Source: Acidobacteriaceae bacterium
Lineage (GTDB): Bacteria > Acidobacteriota > Terriglobia > Terriglobales > Acidobacteriaceae
Direction of reading: 5' to 3'
Length of the DNA: 46,389 nt
Assembly (NCBI GenBank): GCA_003138515.1
Contig: PLGG01000064.1
Location: 16,704-63,092 of the forward strand
Below, piece after piece: positions 17,931 through 26,648 of this stretch (position 1 is its first letter; each line of letters opens with the position of its first letter). A model generated the notes under the pieces. It searched no databases. It saw nothing but the letters and a program-made list of their open reading frames with translations, and had not been told where the DNA came from. The position numbers and the translations under genes are program-made.

Positions 17931-19436
17931 CTACGTGCCGGTGCCGGAAAAGACGACGGCGACCGTGCGCATGATGATCTTGAAGTCGAGCCAAATGCTC
18001 CAACTGTCGATGTAGGTGACGTCAAGCGAGACGTAGCTGGCGAAGGATGGGTCCTGTCGTCCCTGGACCTGCCACAAGCCAGTGATGCCAGGAGTGACGT
18101 CAAGGCGGCGCAGGTGGCCGAGATCGTAGTTGCGCACCTCGCCGGCCAGCGGCGGACGGGGGCCGACGATGCTCATCTCGCCGCGCAGGACATTGATAAA
18201 CTGCGGCAATTCATCCAACGAATATTTGCGCAGGAAGCGGCCCAGCCGGGTCATGCGGGGGTCGTTTGAGACCTTGAAGAGCACGTCGTCGCGCTCGTTC
18301 ATGTGCATGATCTCGGCGCGGCGCGTGTCGGCGTCGCGAACCATGGTGCGGAACTTGATGCAGTGGAATACGGCGCCCCTCTTGCCGATGCGCTCCGAGG
18401 AATAGAAAACCGGGCCGGGGGAATCGAATTTAATGGCGATGGCGATGGCCAGCAGGAAGGGCGAAAAGAGAACAAGGACTAATGTGGAAAAGACGGCGTC
18501 AAAGACGCGCTTGAAGATCAGTCCGATTTCGGGGACCGCGCCGCGGTGCAGGGGGATGGTAGGAAACTGGCCGATGTATTCGATGGGACTGTTCCAGGCC
18601 AGGCCGTCATAGAGATCGGGAACGACGCGAAGATCGACTCCTTGTGCGCGAGCCTGCTCCAGCACGTTTTGGACGGTACCGCGCTCGCATGGGGTGGTGA
18701 AGAAGATTTCGTCGATGAACTGCTTGCGGGCGTCCAGAAAGAGAGATTCGAGGTTGCCGACGATATCGGAAGTGACCGAGTCGTGTGAGGTGCAACCAGG
18801 CAGTTCAATAAAGCCTTTGAAAGTGTAGCCCAGGTGGCGGATTTTCTCGAGGTGCTGACGGAGCGCTTGTGCCTCAAGGCCGGTGCCGACGATGAGCACG
18901 TTGCGGGTGTCGAGCCCCCGATCAAACCGGCGGTAGAGCAGAATGCGATAAATGAGGCGGCGGAGGGCCAGCCCAATCGTGACGAGGACGATGGTTTCAA
19001 GAACAACGCCACGGGGAATCACTTCTGCTCTGACCAGGTAGAGCGCGCCGGTGAGGAGGAGGCCTGAGGTGAGGCAGGCCTGGGCGCTCATCCTCTGCTC
19101 GTGGAGGAAGTTGGTCATGTGCATGGGCGTATAGAGATGCAGGCGCCTGCTGGTGACAATGAGCGCGCATGTGAACCCGCATAAGAGGGCCAGCAAAATC
19201 CAAATCGACAGGCCGTGGAACAAAGTGCCCTGGAAAAAGTTCCGCGCGCCCTCTACGGGGGTCGTGTGGAACTTGTAGAGTGTAGCCCCCATGGCAGCCA
19301 GGAAGACGGTGAGCACATCCATCACCATCCACATCTTGGCCGTCCCCCGCGAACTTCTCGAGGAGCTGCCTGCGGCTTCGGCGTCCCACTCGGCCAGCGA
19401 CGAAGACAGCTTTTGCCAGAAATCCGAACTCGCCAT
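17931..19436 (-). CDS. Polyprenyl-phosphate sugar-1-phosphate transferase (exopolysaccharide initiation)
   Basis: A 501-residue membrane enzyme of the WbaP/WcaJ type, which loads the first sugar phosphate onto undecaprenyl phosphate for exopolysaccharide synthesis. The N-terminal half has four or five membrane segments (about residues 36-55, 75-98, 118-136, 142-160), then a Rossmann-like CoA-binding-type domain (NVLIVGTGLEAQ). The catalytic half begins with the re-entrant helix near residue 308 and carries SPGPVFYSSERIGKRG, FKFRTM-like IKFRTMVRDAD, LGRFLRKYSLDELPQFINVLRGEMSIVGPRPP and TPGITGLWQVQGR. No other polysaccharide genes are in the window, so it is an isolated initiating transferase here. 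Confidence 0.94.
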   Translation of the reverse strand: MASSDFWQKLSSSLAEWDAEAAGSSSRSSRGTAKMWMVMDVLTVFLAAMGATLYKFHTTPVEGARNFFQGTLFHGLSIWILLALLCGFTCALIVTSRRLHLYTPMHMTNFLHEQRMSAQACLTSGLLLTGALYLVRAEVIPRGVVLETIVLVTIGLALRRLIYRILLYRRFDRGLDTRNVLIVGTGLEAQALRQHLEKIRHLGYTFKGFIELPGCTSHDSVTSDIVGNLESLFLDARKQFIDEIFFTTPCERGTVQNVLEQARAQGVDLRVVPDLYDGLAWNSPIEYIGQFPTIPLHRGAVPEIGLIFKRVFDAVFSTLVLVLFSPFLLAIAIAIKFDSPGPVFYSSERIGKRGAVFHCIKFRTMVRDADTRRAEIMHMNERDDVLFKVSNDPRMTRLGRFLRKYSLDELPQFINVLRGEMSIVGPRPPLAGEVRNYDLGHLRRLDVTPGITGLWQVQGRQDPSFASYVSLDVTYIDSWSIWLDFKIIMRTVAVVFSGTGT

Positions 19437-19717
19437 AAAGTCTACGCAGACCTCAAGCTTTCTGAAGTGCCTGGACTACCGGCCGCTGGGGTTGATGTCG
19501 AACGCAAGAGAAGCAAGGCACAAGTGAATCACTGTGTTCTGTGAGCGGTGTTCTGCTCAGCGTCTCGAGGCTGGGTCCTGGATCGGCTGACACGGTGGAA
19601 CAAAAGAAGTTGCGACCGGTCACCGAGAAGGTGTATCTGCCACTCTGACTGGCGGCGAGCCCAAGCCGAGAGAAATTAGTCCGAGTAAACATTGGGTTCA
19701 AAGTCAGGCCCGGAATG

Positions 19718-19735
19718 AGCGCGCGAGCGCTTTTT
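19718..19735 (+). terminator. Weak terminator-like hairpin
   Basis: AGCGC (19718-19722) pairs with GCGCT (19727-19731) around a GCGA tetraloop, and the stem runs into TTTTT. The stem is short and no plus-strand gene lies upstream within 560 bases, so this may be accidental. Confidence 0.3.
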
Positions 19736-19740
19736 AAGGA

Positions 19741-19887
19741 ATGGAGTACAGTGAAATCAAACGGCGTATTGCGATCTTGTTTTTTTTGATTCGCGTGAAC
19801 GTCTATGCGTTGCTTTCCGCGCCGAATTCGACAAAATGTCAGGTGCAATCGCTTGCCTCCAGCTTGGCCCAGCGGGGGAATGGTTAG
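19741..19887 (+). CDS. Possible small protein (48 residues), doubtful
   Basis: ATG at 19741 opens a 48-codon frame with a short hydrophobic segment (IAILFFLIRVNVYALL) after a basic start (MEYSEIKRR), a shape seen in small membrane or signal peptides. AAGGA abuts the start directly, which is too close for a normal ribosome-binding site. The frame lies in an otherwise empty gap and I do not recognise it. Chance is a realistic explanation. Confidence 0.2.
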   Translation: MEYSEIKRRIAILFFLIRVNVYALLSAPNSTKCQVQSLASSLAQRGNG

Positions 19888-20001
19888 CGAGAGAAATCAT
19901 AATGCTGACAGATTACGGGCGAATGCAACGAATGGGTACCGGTGGGTCATACTGACCGGCAAGCTCATTTTACAGCGGGAGGGCCTGAAAGCATAACTCT
20001 T

Positions 20002-20889
20002 TTAATCTGAGGGCAATACGTATGCGTCCAAGGCGAGGAACTGGCGGATATCAGGATCGGCTGACTCAAGAAAGCTACTAAGGGGACCGAAGAACAGCGC
20101 CCGGCCCTGATGCAAAAAGAGCACGGTGTCGGCGAGCGTCTGGGCAAAGCGGGTGTCGTGCGTGACCACAATGCTGGTGAATCCGAGCTGGAGCTTGAGG
20201 CGCTGAATGAGTGAGCCAAGGCGACGGGCCGTGATGGGATCGACCATGGTGGTGGGCTCGTCGTAGAGGACGATTTCGGGTTGAGCAGCCAGGGCGCGAG
20301 CCATGGCCACTGCGCGTTTGCGCCCGGTTGAAAGGCTGGCTGGCAAGGAGTCAACCACATCTTCCGCGCCTGCGAGGCCAATGAGGCGGTCGACGATCAG
20401 GTTCACCTGGTCTTCGGCCAGGCCGCCTTTCTCGCGCAAGGGGAAGGCGACATTCTCGCGCACGCTCATCGAATCGAACAATGCGCCGTTTTGAAAGACC
20501 ATGGTGATGCGTTTGCGAATGGCCCGCAGGCCCTCTTCGTTGAGGCCGGTGATCTCCTGTCCTTCGACGCGGATCGATCCGGAGTCCGGTTTGAGAAAGC
20601 CCATTAGAATGCGCAGCGAGACGGACTTGCCGACGCCGCTGCGGCCGAGGATACACAAGGTCTGGCCGCGGCCCACGGAAAAACTGACGTTTTCGAGAAC
20701 CCAGCGGCCGTCGAAGGAGATGGAGACGTCGTCGAAGACGATGATGGGCTGGGCGGAGTCAGCGGCGGAGGCCGGGAGCGGCTGGGGCGCAATTTTCTCG
20801 GGCTTGGCGAGCGCTTCGAGCTCCGCTTCGAGTTCCGAGATGGGAGGCTCGATCGGGTCGGGCTCAGCGGGGGATTCAAACAACGCCAT
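20002..20889 (-). CDS. MlaF-like ABC transporter ATP-binding protein
   Basis: A 295-residue ABC ATPase closest to MlaF/Ttg2A, which powers phospholipid trafficking between the membranes. Walker A is GRSGVGKS at 82-89, Q-loop VFQNGALFD near 131-139, signature LSTGRKR at 186-192, Walker B EIVLYDEPTT at 205-214 and switch His in VVTHD. Odd: the signature reads LSTG instead of LSGG. A 45-residue acidic, Pro-rich N-terminal extension precedes the fold. The partner permease (MlaE) and MCE protein are not in the window; the upstream genes in the same direction are mobA and an M20 peptidase, an unusual setting. The gap to mobA is 9 bases. Confidence 0.85.
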   Translation of the reverse strand: MALFESPAEPDPIEPPISELEAELEALAKPEKIAPQPLPASAADSAQPIIVFDDVSISFDGRWVLENVSFSVGRGQTLCILGRSGVGKSVSLRILMGFLKPDSGSIRVEGQEITGLNEEGLRAIRKRITMVFQNGALFDSMSVRENVAFPLREKGGLAEDQVNLIVDRLIGLAGAEDVVDSLPASLSTGRKRAVAMARALAAQPEIVLYDEPTTMVDPITARRLGSLIQRLKLQLGFTSIVVTHDTRFAQTLADTVLFLHQGRALFFGPLSSFLESADPDIRQFLALDAYVLPSD

Positions 20890-20898
20890 GCAATCAGC

Positions 20899-21582
20899 TT
20901 ACGCGATGGCGTGCGCAATGAGCTCTTCCGCGCGGCGAAGATCTCGAGGGGTGTTCACGTTGAAGAACCAGCGAAATGGAGGAAGGCCGAGAGGATGCGA
21001 CACCTGTCCAGATTGAGCGAGCAGCTCGACAGCGAGGCGGTCAATGGGTTGGCCCAGGCCATCTGCCGCCACCCGGAAAGCGGAAAGACATCCGCGCCGT
21101 CCGGAGTGCAATTCGTTTTGGAGCGCGGGAAGGGCAGAACTGTCGACGACTGTAGGAAAGGTTTGCGTGAGACCGTTGACCGAGGGGACGGTGACGGCGT
21201 GGCCGGTGACGCGCGCGTGGTAGAGCAGATAATCGATGAACGAGGGAGGAACAAGGGGAAGATCGACGGGCAGAAAGACAGCAAAGCGCGTGGAGGTAGC
21301 GGCCAAAGCGGTGCAGATGCCAGCCAATGGGCCAAGACCGGGCTGGGGGTCGTCGATGACGGACGCATACGCGGCGAGATTGACGCGAGCGGACGAAGCG
21401 GCTCCGGCGATTGCGACTGAAAGGCCGGCCTCGCGCAAAGTTGAAACAGCGTGCGCAATCAGCGGCTCGCCAGCGAAGGGCAAGAGAGCCTTGTCGCAGC
21501 CCATGCGGCTGGACTGGCCACCGGAGAGGACAAAACCGGCGGCGTCGCAGATTGCGGCGGAATCGCGCAGCCGATCCGGCAT
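20899..21582 (-). CDS. mobA: Molybdenum cofactor guanylyltransferase (MobA-like)
   Basis: A 227-residue nucleotidyltransferase with the MobA signature GFVLSGGQSSRMGCDKALLPFAG at about residues 16-38 (kept here as motif, with the GG and the Lys that bind GTP), followed by the metal-binding DLP in FLPVDLPLVPP and FFNVNTPRDL near the C-terminus. The family transfers GMP to molybdopterin. Only two bases separate its start from the stop of the M20 peptidase upstream, and the ABC ATPase follows after nine, so the three are probably one operon. No other molybdenum-cofactor genes are near, so a related nucleotidyltransferase role (MocA-type) remains possible. Confidence 0.85.
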   Translation of the reverse strand: MPDRLRDSAAICDAAGFVLSGGQSSRMGCDKALLPFAGEPLIAHAVSTLREAGLSVAIAGAASSARVNLAAYASVIDDPQPGLGPLAGICTALAATSTRFAVFLPVDLPLVPPSFIDYLLYHARVTGHAVTVPSVNGLTQTFPTVVDSSALPALQNELHSGRRGCLSAFRVAADGLGQPIDRLAVELLAQSGQVSHPLGLPPFRWFFNVNTPRDLRRAEELIAHAIA

Positions 21583-21584
21583 AT

Positions 21585-22955
21585 TCAGCGGCCCACTTCC
21601 TCCAGGAAGCGAATGAGCGATTCAATGCCCAGAGAGAAGTTCTTCAGGTTGAACTTTTCGTTGGGAGCGTGGAGATTGTCGTCGGGCAGGCCGAATCCCA
21701 TCATGACGCTGGGCAAGCCAAGGTGACGGTCGAAGTCTCCAACAATCGGAATCGACCCGCCGGAGCGAATGAAGACCGTGTCCTTGCCCCAGACTTCATG
21801 CAGGGCATGGGTCGCGGCCTGAATGTAAGGATTGTCGACCGGAATCAGGCAGGCATCGCCAGAGTGAATGAGCCGGACTTCGATGTCGACGCCGATGGGA
21901 GCGATCTTTTCCACGTAGCTTTTGTAGAGCGCAAAGGCTTTGGCGGGGGTCATGTTGGGAACCAGGCGCATGGAGACTTTGGCTTGCGCTTTGGCGGGGA
22001 TAACGGTCTTGGCGCCCGCGCCGATGAAACCGCCGGGAATTCCGTGGACATCGAGCGTGGGCCGTGCCCAGGTGCGCTCGAGCACGCTGTAGCCGGGCTC
22101 GCCGACTAACTGTTTTGAGCCGACTTCTGTCTTGCGGTACTCCTCTTCGTTGAAAGGCAGGCTGCGCCAAGCAGCGAGCTCCTCGGCGCTGGGAGGGACG
22201 ACATCGTCGTAGAAACCGGGGATGAGGATATGGCCGTTCTCGTCCTTAAGTTTGGCGATGATTTGCGCGATCGAGACGAAGGGATTGGGAGCCGCTCCTC
22301 CATACATTCCGGAGTGGAGATCGCTCTTTGCGCCGCGAACCTCAAGCTCGGTGTAGATCATGCCGCGCAAGCCGACGCAAAGAGTAGGCAGGCCGGGTGC
22401 AAAAAGCTCCGTGTCGGAGACGAGGGCGAAGTCGGCCTTGAGATCGGCAGGCTTGGAGGCGACGTAGGCGGCGATTCCCTCCCCTCCCACCTCTTCTTCG
22501 CCTTCGAAAAGAACGCGGACGTTGATCGGCAATGCGTGGTTGGCGGCGAGCAACGACTCGAGGGCCTTGACCTGCGCGACCACCTGGCCTTTGTCGTCGA
22601 CCGCGCCGCGGGCGTAAAGGTTGCCGTTTCGCTCGGTAGGCTCGAAGGGCGGAGAGAGCCACTCGTCGAGCGGGTCGGGAGGCTGGACATCGTAGTGGCC
22701 GTAGATGAGCACGGTGGGCTTTCCCGCAGCATGCAGCCAGTCGGCATAGACGAGCGGATGGCCTTCGGTCTCGATGAGGCGAGCGTGCTCCATTCCGATG
22801 CGCTTAAGCTCGGCGAACAGCGTCTCGGCAGCTTTTCGGCAGTCACCCTTGTGTTCGGGCAGCGTGGAGACCGAGGGAATGCGCAGCAGGGCCTTCAATT
22901 CATCGAGAAAACGGGGATGGTTTTGGCGGGCGAAAGCAATGGCGGAAGAAGACAT
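21585..22955 (-). CDS. M20 family dipeptidase / metallopeptidase
   Basis: A 456-residue zinc peptidase of the ArgE/DapE/CPG2 family, dipeptidase branch. Metal and catalytic motifs: LIYGHYDVQPPDP (first His and Asp near residues 85-90), GAVDDKGQ (bridging Asp), LFEGEEEVGG (catalytic Glu and metal Glu) and, near the end, the His in NLHAPNEKF. The dimerisation lid domain lies between. There is no signal peptide, so it acts in the cytoplasm on short peptides or acylated amino acids. It is the first gene of an apparent three-gene operon with mobA and the ABC ATPase. Confidence 0.94.
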   Translation of the reverse strand: MSSSAIAFARQNHPRFLDELKALLRIPSVSTLPEHKGDCRKAAETLFAELKRIGMEHARLIETEGHPLVYADWLHAAGKPTVLIYGHYDVQPPDPLDEWLSPPFEPTERNGNLYARGAVDDKGQVVAQVKALESLLAANHALPINVRVLFEGEEEVGGEGIAAYVASKPADLKADFALVSDTELFAPGLPTLCVGLRGMIYTELEVRGAKSDLHSGMYGGAAPNPFVSIAQIIAKLKDENGHILIPGFYDDVVPPSAEELAAWRSLPFNEEEYRKTEVGSKQLVGEPGYSVLERTWARPTLDVHGIPGGFIGAGAKTVIPAKAQAKVSMRLVPNMTPAKAFALYKSYVEKIAPIGVDIEVRLIHSGDACLIPVDNPYIQAATHALHEVWGKDTVFIRSGGSIPIVGDFDRHLGLPSVMMGFGLPDDNLHAPNEKFNLKNFSLGIESLIRFLEEVGR

Positions 22956-23080
22956 GGAATTGCACCCCTTTCAAGGAAGACGGACAGTTGAGAGTATAGA
23001 CCTCTAAGGCCACGGTCAGCCGTCCGCCGGCTACCGAAGTAATGCCCCCGCCGCCCGCTTCATGGCCGGACGGGACCGCG

Positions 23081-23104
23081 AAAAGGTAAGCTAAAAGGTA
23101 AGCT
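23081..23104 (+). repeat. Perfect 12-bp tandem duplication upstream of the NtrC-type regulator
   Basis: AAAAGGTAAGCT occurs at 23081-23092 and again at 23093-23104, with a partial third GGTAAGC at 23117-23123, immediately before the response-regulator ATG at 23128. The even spacing suggests a binding site array for an activator or the regulator itself, though a simple duplication is equally possible. Confidence 0.55.
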
Positions 23105-23127
23105 AATGGAGTGAACGGTAAGCCCGA

Positions 23128-24531
23128 ATGCAGAACGTCGTAAAGGTTTTGATCGCCGAGGATGAGCCGAACGCGCTGGCCGGGCTGGCGGAGCTAATCT
23201 CCGGATGGGGATACCGCACGGAGACGGCGCGCGACGGCCTTGAGGCGTGGGAGAAGGCGCAGGCATGGGATCCGGCCATTGTGGTGACCGACCTGAAGAT
23301 GCCACGGATGGACGGCATGGGGCTTTTAGCCAAGCTGGCCGAGGGCGCCGAGGGCCTGAATTCCAACATGGCGGTGGTGGTGCTGACAGCCATGGGCTCG
23401 ATCCAGTTGGCTGTGGACGCGATGAAGCTGGGCGCGTACGACTTCCTTCAAAAGCCGGTGGACGCAACACGGCTGAAGACCATCCTGGCCAATGCGACGC
23501 GACAGCGAGAGACGGCAATCGAGCTGGAGGTGGCGCGGCGGCGGCTGCGGGAGTCGGGCGTGCTTGGCAAGATGGTGGGCAGCTCGCCGGCGATGCGTGA
23601 GATTTTCACGCTGATCGAGCAGGTTGCCCCGTCGAACGTGCCGATACTGATCACAGGCGAGAGCGGGACAGGCAAGGAACTGGTGGCGCGCACGCTGCAC
23701 GACCTGAGCCCGCGCAAGGCGCGCCCGTTTGTGGCGGTAAATTGCGCGGCGATTCCGGAGACGCTGATCGAGAGCGAAGTCTTTGGCCACGAGAAGGGCT
23801 CCTTTACGGGCGCGATCGAGCGGAGGGCCGGCTGCTTCGAGCTGGCCGCGGGCGGAACGCTGCTGCTGGACGAGATTGGCGAAATGCCGTCGGGGACGCA
23901 AGCCAAGCTGCTGCGGGTGCTGGAAGAGCGGAAATTCCGGCGGCTGGGCGCTCGCACCGAGATGGATACGGACGTGCGGGTGCTGGCGGCGATGAATCGG
24001 GATCCGCAGCGAGCCGTAGCGGAAGGTTCGTTGCGCGCCGATCTCTACTACCGGCTGAACGTGTTCAACATCGCCATGCCGCCGTTGCGCGAACATCTGG
24101 AGGATTTGCCGCCCATGGTGGAGACCATGGTGAGCGAGATGAACCAGAAGCATGGCCGCAAGGTGTCGGGCACTGCAGCATCCATGCTGGACCGGCTGAT
24201 GGCCTACAGTTGGCCGGGGAACGCGCGCGAACTGCGCAACACGATCGAGCGGGCGGTGATTCTTTGCCCCGATGGCGCGCCGCTCGACGCGGGACATCTG
24301 CCGTCGGGATTCGGCAAGGATCAGGCGGCGGCGACACCCGCGGACGGCAGCTCGATCACCGTGCGCGTGGGAGCGACGGTGGACGAGGCGGAGCGGCTGC
24401 TGATCCTGCGCACACTCGAGGCCACCGGTCAAAACAAGACGCGCGCGGCGGAGATTCTGGGCGTGAGCCTGAAGACGCTGCACAACAAGCTCAAGGAATA
24501 CGGGCGGGAACATCAGGAAGTAAAAAGCTGA
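23128..24531 (+). CDS. Sigma-54-dependent response regulator (NtrC family)
   Basis: A 467-residue transcription activator. Receiver domain 1-120 with acidic pocket EDE (11-13), phosphoacceptor Asp55 (VVTDLKMP) and Lys109. AAA+ domain about 145-385: Walker A GESGTGKE at 177-184, the sigma-54 contact loop GSFTGA at 224-229 (usually GAFTGA), Walker B LLLDEIGE at 245-252, and YSWPGNARELRN. The C-terminal Fis-type helix-turn-helix is at about 425-460. All parts needed to activate sigma-54 promoters are present. It is followed after 143 bases by the histidine kinase, its likely partner. A 12-bp tandem duplication lies in its promoter region. Confidence 0.96.
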   Translation: MQNVVKVLIAEDEPNALAGLAELISGWGYRTETARDGLEAWEKAQAWDPAIVVTDLKMPRMDGMGLLAKLAEGAEGLNSNMAVVVLTAMGSIQLAVDAMKLGAYDFLQKPVDATRLKTILANATRQRETAIELEVARRRLRESGVLGKMVGSSPAMREIFTLIEQVAPSNVPILITGESGTGKELVARTLHDLSPRKARPFVAVNCAAIPETLIESEVFGHEKGSFTGAIERRAGCFELAAGGTLLLDEIGEMPSGTQAKLLRVLEERKFRRLGARTEMDTDVRVLAAMNRDPQRAVAEGSLRADLYYRLNVFNIAMPPLREHLEDLPPMVETMVSEMNQKHGRKVSGTAASMLDRLMAYSWPGNARELRNTIERAVILCPDGAPLDAGHLPSGFGKDQAAATPADGSSITVRVGATVDEAERLLILRTLEATGQNKTRAAEILGVSLKTLHNKLKEYGREHQEVKS

Positions 24532-24674
24532 AAAAGCTGCGATTCCGGTGCGGTAAGTGCAGATTGTATCCCCAATCGGCTCAAAACAACGTCGAACCAA
24601 CTGAATGCAGCAAACCGCGTCTGAATCGTTCTAAGGGACATTCTGAGCCGGCCTGCTGCCGAGCGATGTAATCC

Positions 24675-26648
24675 ATGCGCCTGAAGACCAAACTCGTGCT
24701 GGCCATTACGGCTCTGGTGTTTCTGATCGCCGGGGTGGTCTCACTGGTGTATGTCCACCAACTGGTGAAAGCGGCGGTGCTGGAGGCCTATGACACCAAC
24801 CTGATGGTGGCCGACCAGGTGCGTTATGCGCTGCAGAATGCGCTGGAGGCCGGCCTCAAGGATCGCACGGTCGATCCGAACAATCCCGGCGAGTTGCGCG
24901 CTTTGGTGGCCGAGACGGTGCAAAACGATCCGGCCCTGCAGGCCACGCTGACCTCGGTGATCCGCTATTCGTCTACGGTCTACGACGTGAATATTGCCGA
25001 TAGCGAGGGCACCGTGGTGCTGAGCGACCCTCCAGGCAACGAAGGCAAGCCCCTGCCTGCGCGCACCAACTACGACGGGTTGCGTAAGGCCGGGCCCGTG
25101 CCGATGATGATGCAGGTCTTCGGCGAGCCTAGGGTTTTGGATATCGTTGCGCCGCTCCAGAACAACGGCAAGCTCTTCGCTTCGGTCCACGTTGGGGTTC
25201 ACACTTCGCTGCTGCGGGCGGTATACGAACCGCTGCTGCGAAAGGCGGTCTGGCTGATGGGGTTTGTCCTGATCGCGGCCCTGCTGGCGGCTTTTTTGCT
25301 GAGCAACCTGGCGCTGCGTCCCCTGACGGAGATCAGCCGGCAGCTCGACCGCCTGACTGCAGCGGGAGGAGCACCCATTGAAGAGCGAGCGCCCAAGAGG
25401 CAGGACGTGGCGGCGCAAGTCTCCACCAAGATCGAGAAGATCGGGCAGCGCATGCGCAATGTGGAGGAAGTTTACTCGGCATTGCGCGAGAATCTCGACC
25501 AGATTCTGGGCAATCTGCAGGACGGAATCTTGCTCTTTACCGAGGACCGGCGCGCGGTGCTCGTTTCAGAGGCGGCGCGGCGATTCCTCCAGGTGGATCG
25601 CGACAACCTTCTGGGACTGCAGGCGCGCGAAATCCTCGAGGATTCGAAAGTGCTGGGACGGACGCTGCGCGAGGCGATCGAAGCCGGCAGGAATATGGAT
25701 AAAGAAGAGATTCGCACCGAAGGCGGGCGGCGCATCCAGGCTTCAGTGAACTTTATTAACGACGACGAAACGCAGAAGGGACTGGGCGCTCTGGTGACGC
25801 TGCACGATCTGGAATCGGCGGCGGAGATTGAGTCGGAGCTGGAGCTTTCGCGGCGCATGGCGGCAATTGGCCGGCTCACTTCGGGCGTTGGCCACGAGGT
25901 GAAGAATCCGATCAACGCGATCGTGGTGCATCTGGAACTCTTGAAATCGAAGCTGGGCGAATCGAACGGACCGGCAACCAGGCACCTGGAGGTGATCGAC
26001 GCGGAGATTCGGCGGCTGGACCGCGTGGTGCAGACGCTGGTGGATTTCGCGCGGCCGGTGGAAGTGCAACTGCGAGAGCAGGACCTTCGGCCGGTGATCG
26101 GCGACGTGCTGGCATTGGCCGCGGACGAGCTGACGATGCGGCGGGTCACGTTGATCAGCCACATACCGGCCGAGCCGCTGATCGCCAATGTGGATGGCGA
26201 CCTGCTGAAGCAGGCGGCGCTGAACGTGATCCAGAATGGTGCACAGGCCATGCCGGATGGCGGGCGGCTGGAAGTGACCCTCGAGGAAGACAGGGATCAA
26301 GGCGAGAATCAGGCCAAGACGGGGAAGCCGAACGGGACGGGCGGCGGAGGTGCGTATCCGGCAACGTACTCGGCGGTGCTGCGCGTTGCCGATGAGGGCA
26401 TCGGAATTCCTGACGAAATCCGGGACAAGATCTTCGATCTGTACTTTACAACGAAGATCGGAGGAAGCGGCATTGGGCTGGCAATGACCTACCGGATCCT
26501 GCAGCTGCACCATGGGAGCGTGGAAGTACAATCAAGGCGGGGCCGTGGCACGGAATTCAGGCTGCGAATTCCACTCGCCGCCGCGGAACGGGGACGCCGG
26601 AATCTGCAACCGGCTGCTGTCGAAGACCAAAAGGGGATGGGGGAATGA
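24675..26648 (+). CDS. Membrane sensor histidine kinase (NtrB-like)
   Basis: A 657-residue sensor kinase. Membrane helix 1 at 8-28, extracytoplasmic sensor at about 29-188 (DCache/PDC-like), helix 2 at 190-214, HAMP-like linker to about 270, a PAS domain at about 272-385, then HisKA with phospho-acceptor His407 in GVGHEVKNP and an HATPase domain with N box (517-526), G1 DEGIGIPDE (573-581) and G2 GGSGIGLAM (596-604). Odd: a roughly 30-residue Gly/Lys/Asn-rich insertion (about 538-566) lies between the N and G1 boxes. It probably phosphorylates the upstream NtrC-type regulator. It overlaps the downstream lipoprotein gene by 4 bases (ATGA). Confidence 0.95.
   Translation: MRLKTKLVLAITALVFLIAGVVSLVYVHQLVKAAVLEAYDTNLMVADQVRYALQNALEAGLKDRTVDPNNPGELRALVAETVQNDPALQATLTSVIRYSSTVYDVNIADSEGTVVLSDPPGNEGKPLPARTNYDGLRKAGPVPMMMQVFGEPRVLDIVAPLQNNGKLFASVHVGVHTSLLRAVYEPLLRKAVWLMGFVLIAALLAAFLLSNLALRPLTEISRQLDRLTAAGGAPIEERAPKRQDVAAQVSTKIEKIGQRMRNVEEVYSALRENLDQILGNLQDGILLFTEDRRAVLVSEAARRFLQVDRDNLLGLQAREILEDSKVLGRTLREAIEAGRNMDKEEIRTEGGRRIQASVNFINDDETQKGLGALVTLHDLESAAEIESELELSRRMAAIGRLTSGVGHEVKNPINAIVVHLELLKSKLGESNGPATRHLEVIDAEIRRLDRVVQTLVDFARPVEVQLREQDLRPVIGDVLALAADELTMRRVTLISHIPAEPLIANVDGDLLKQAALNVIQNGAQAMPDGGRLEVTLEEDRDQGENQAKTGKPNGTGGGGAYPATYSAVLRVADEGIGIPDEIRDKIFDLYFTTKIGGSGIGLAMTYRILQLHHGSVEVQSRRGRGTEFRLRIPLAAAERGRRNLQPAAVEDQKGMGE

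Larger units (their letters stand above)
19437..20001. other. Gene-poor region upstream of the sugar transferase
   Basis: 565 bases without a convincing large gene. It should hold the minus-strand promoter of the sugar transferase, which I could not identify. A 5-bp hairpin with a GCGA loop followed by TTTTT lies at 19718-19735, and a possible 48-residue plus-strand ORF starts at 19741 (listed separately). The rest shows no structure I can support. Confidence 0.4.

Noticed and set aside
19453..19848. 131-codon minus-strand frame upstream of the sugar transferase
   Set aside because: No start signal, ordinary composition of non-coding DNA, no domain.
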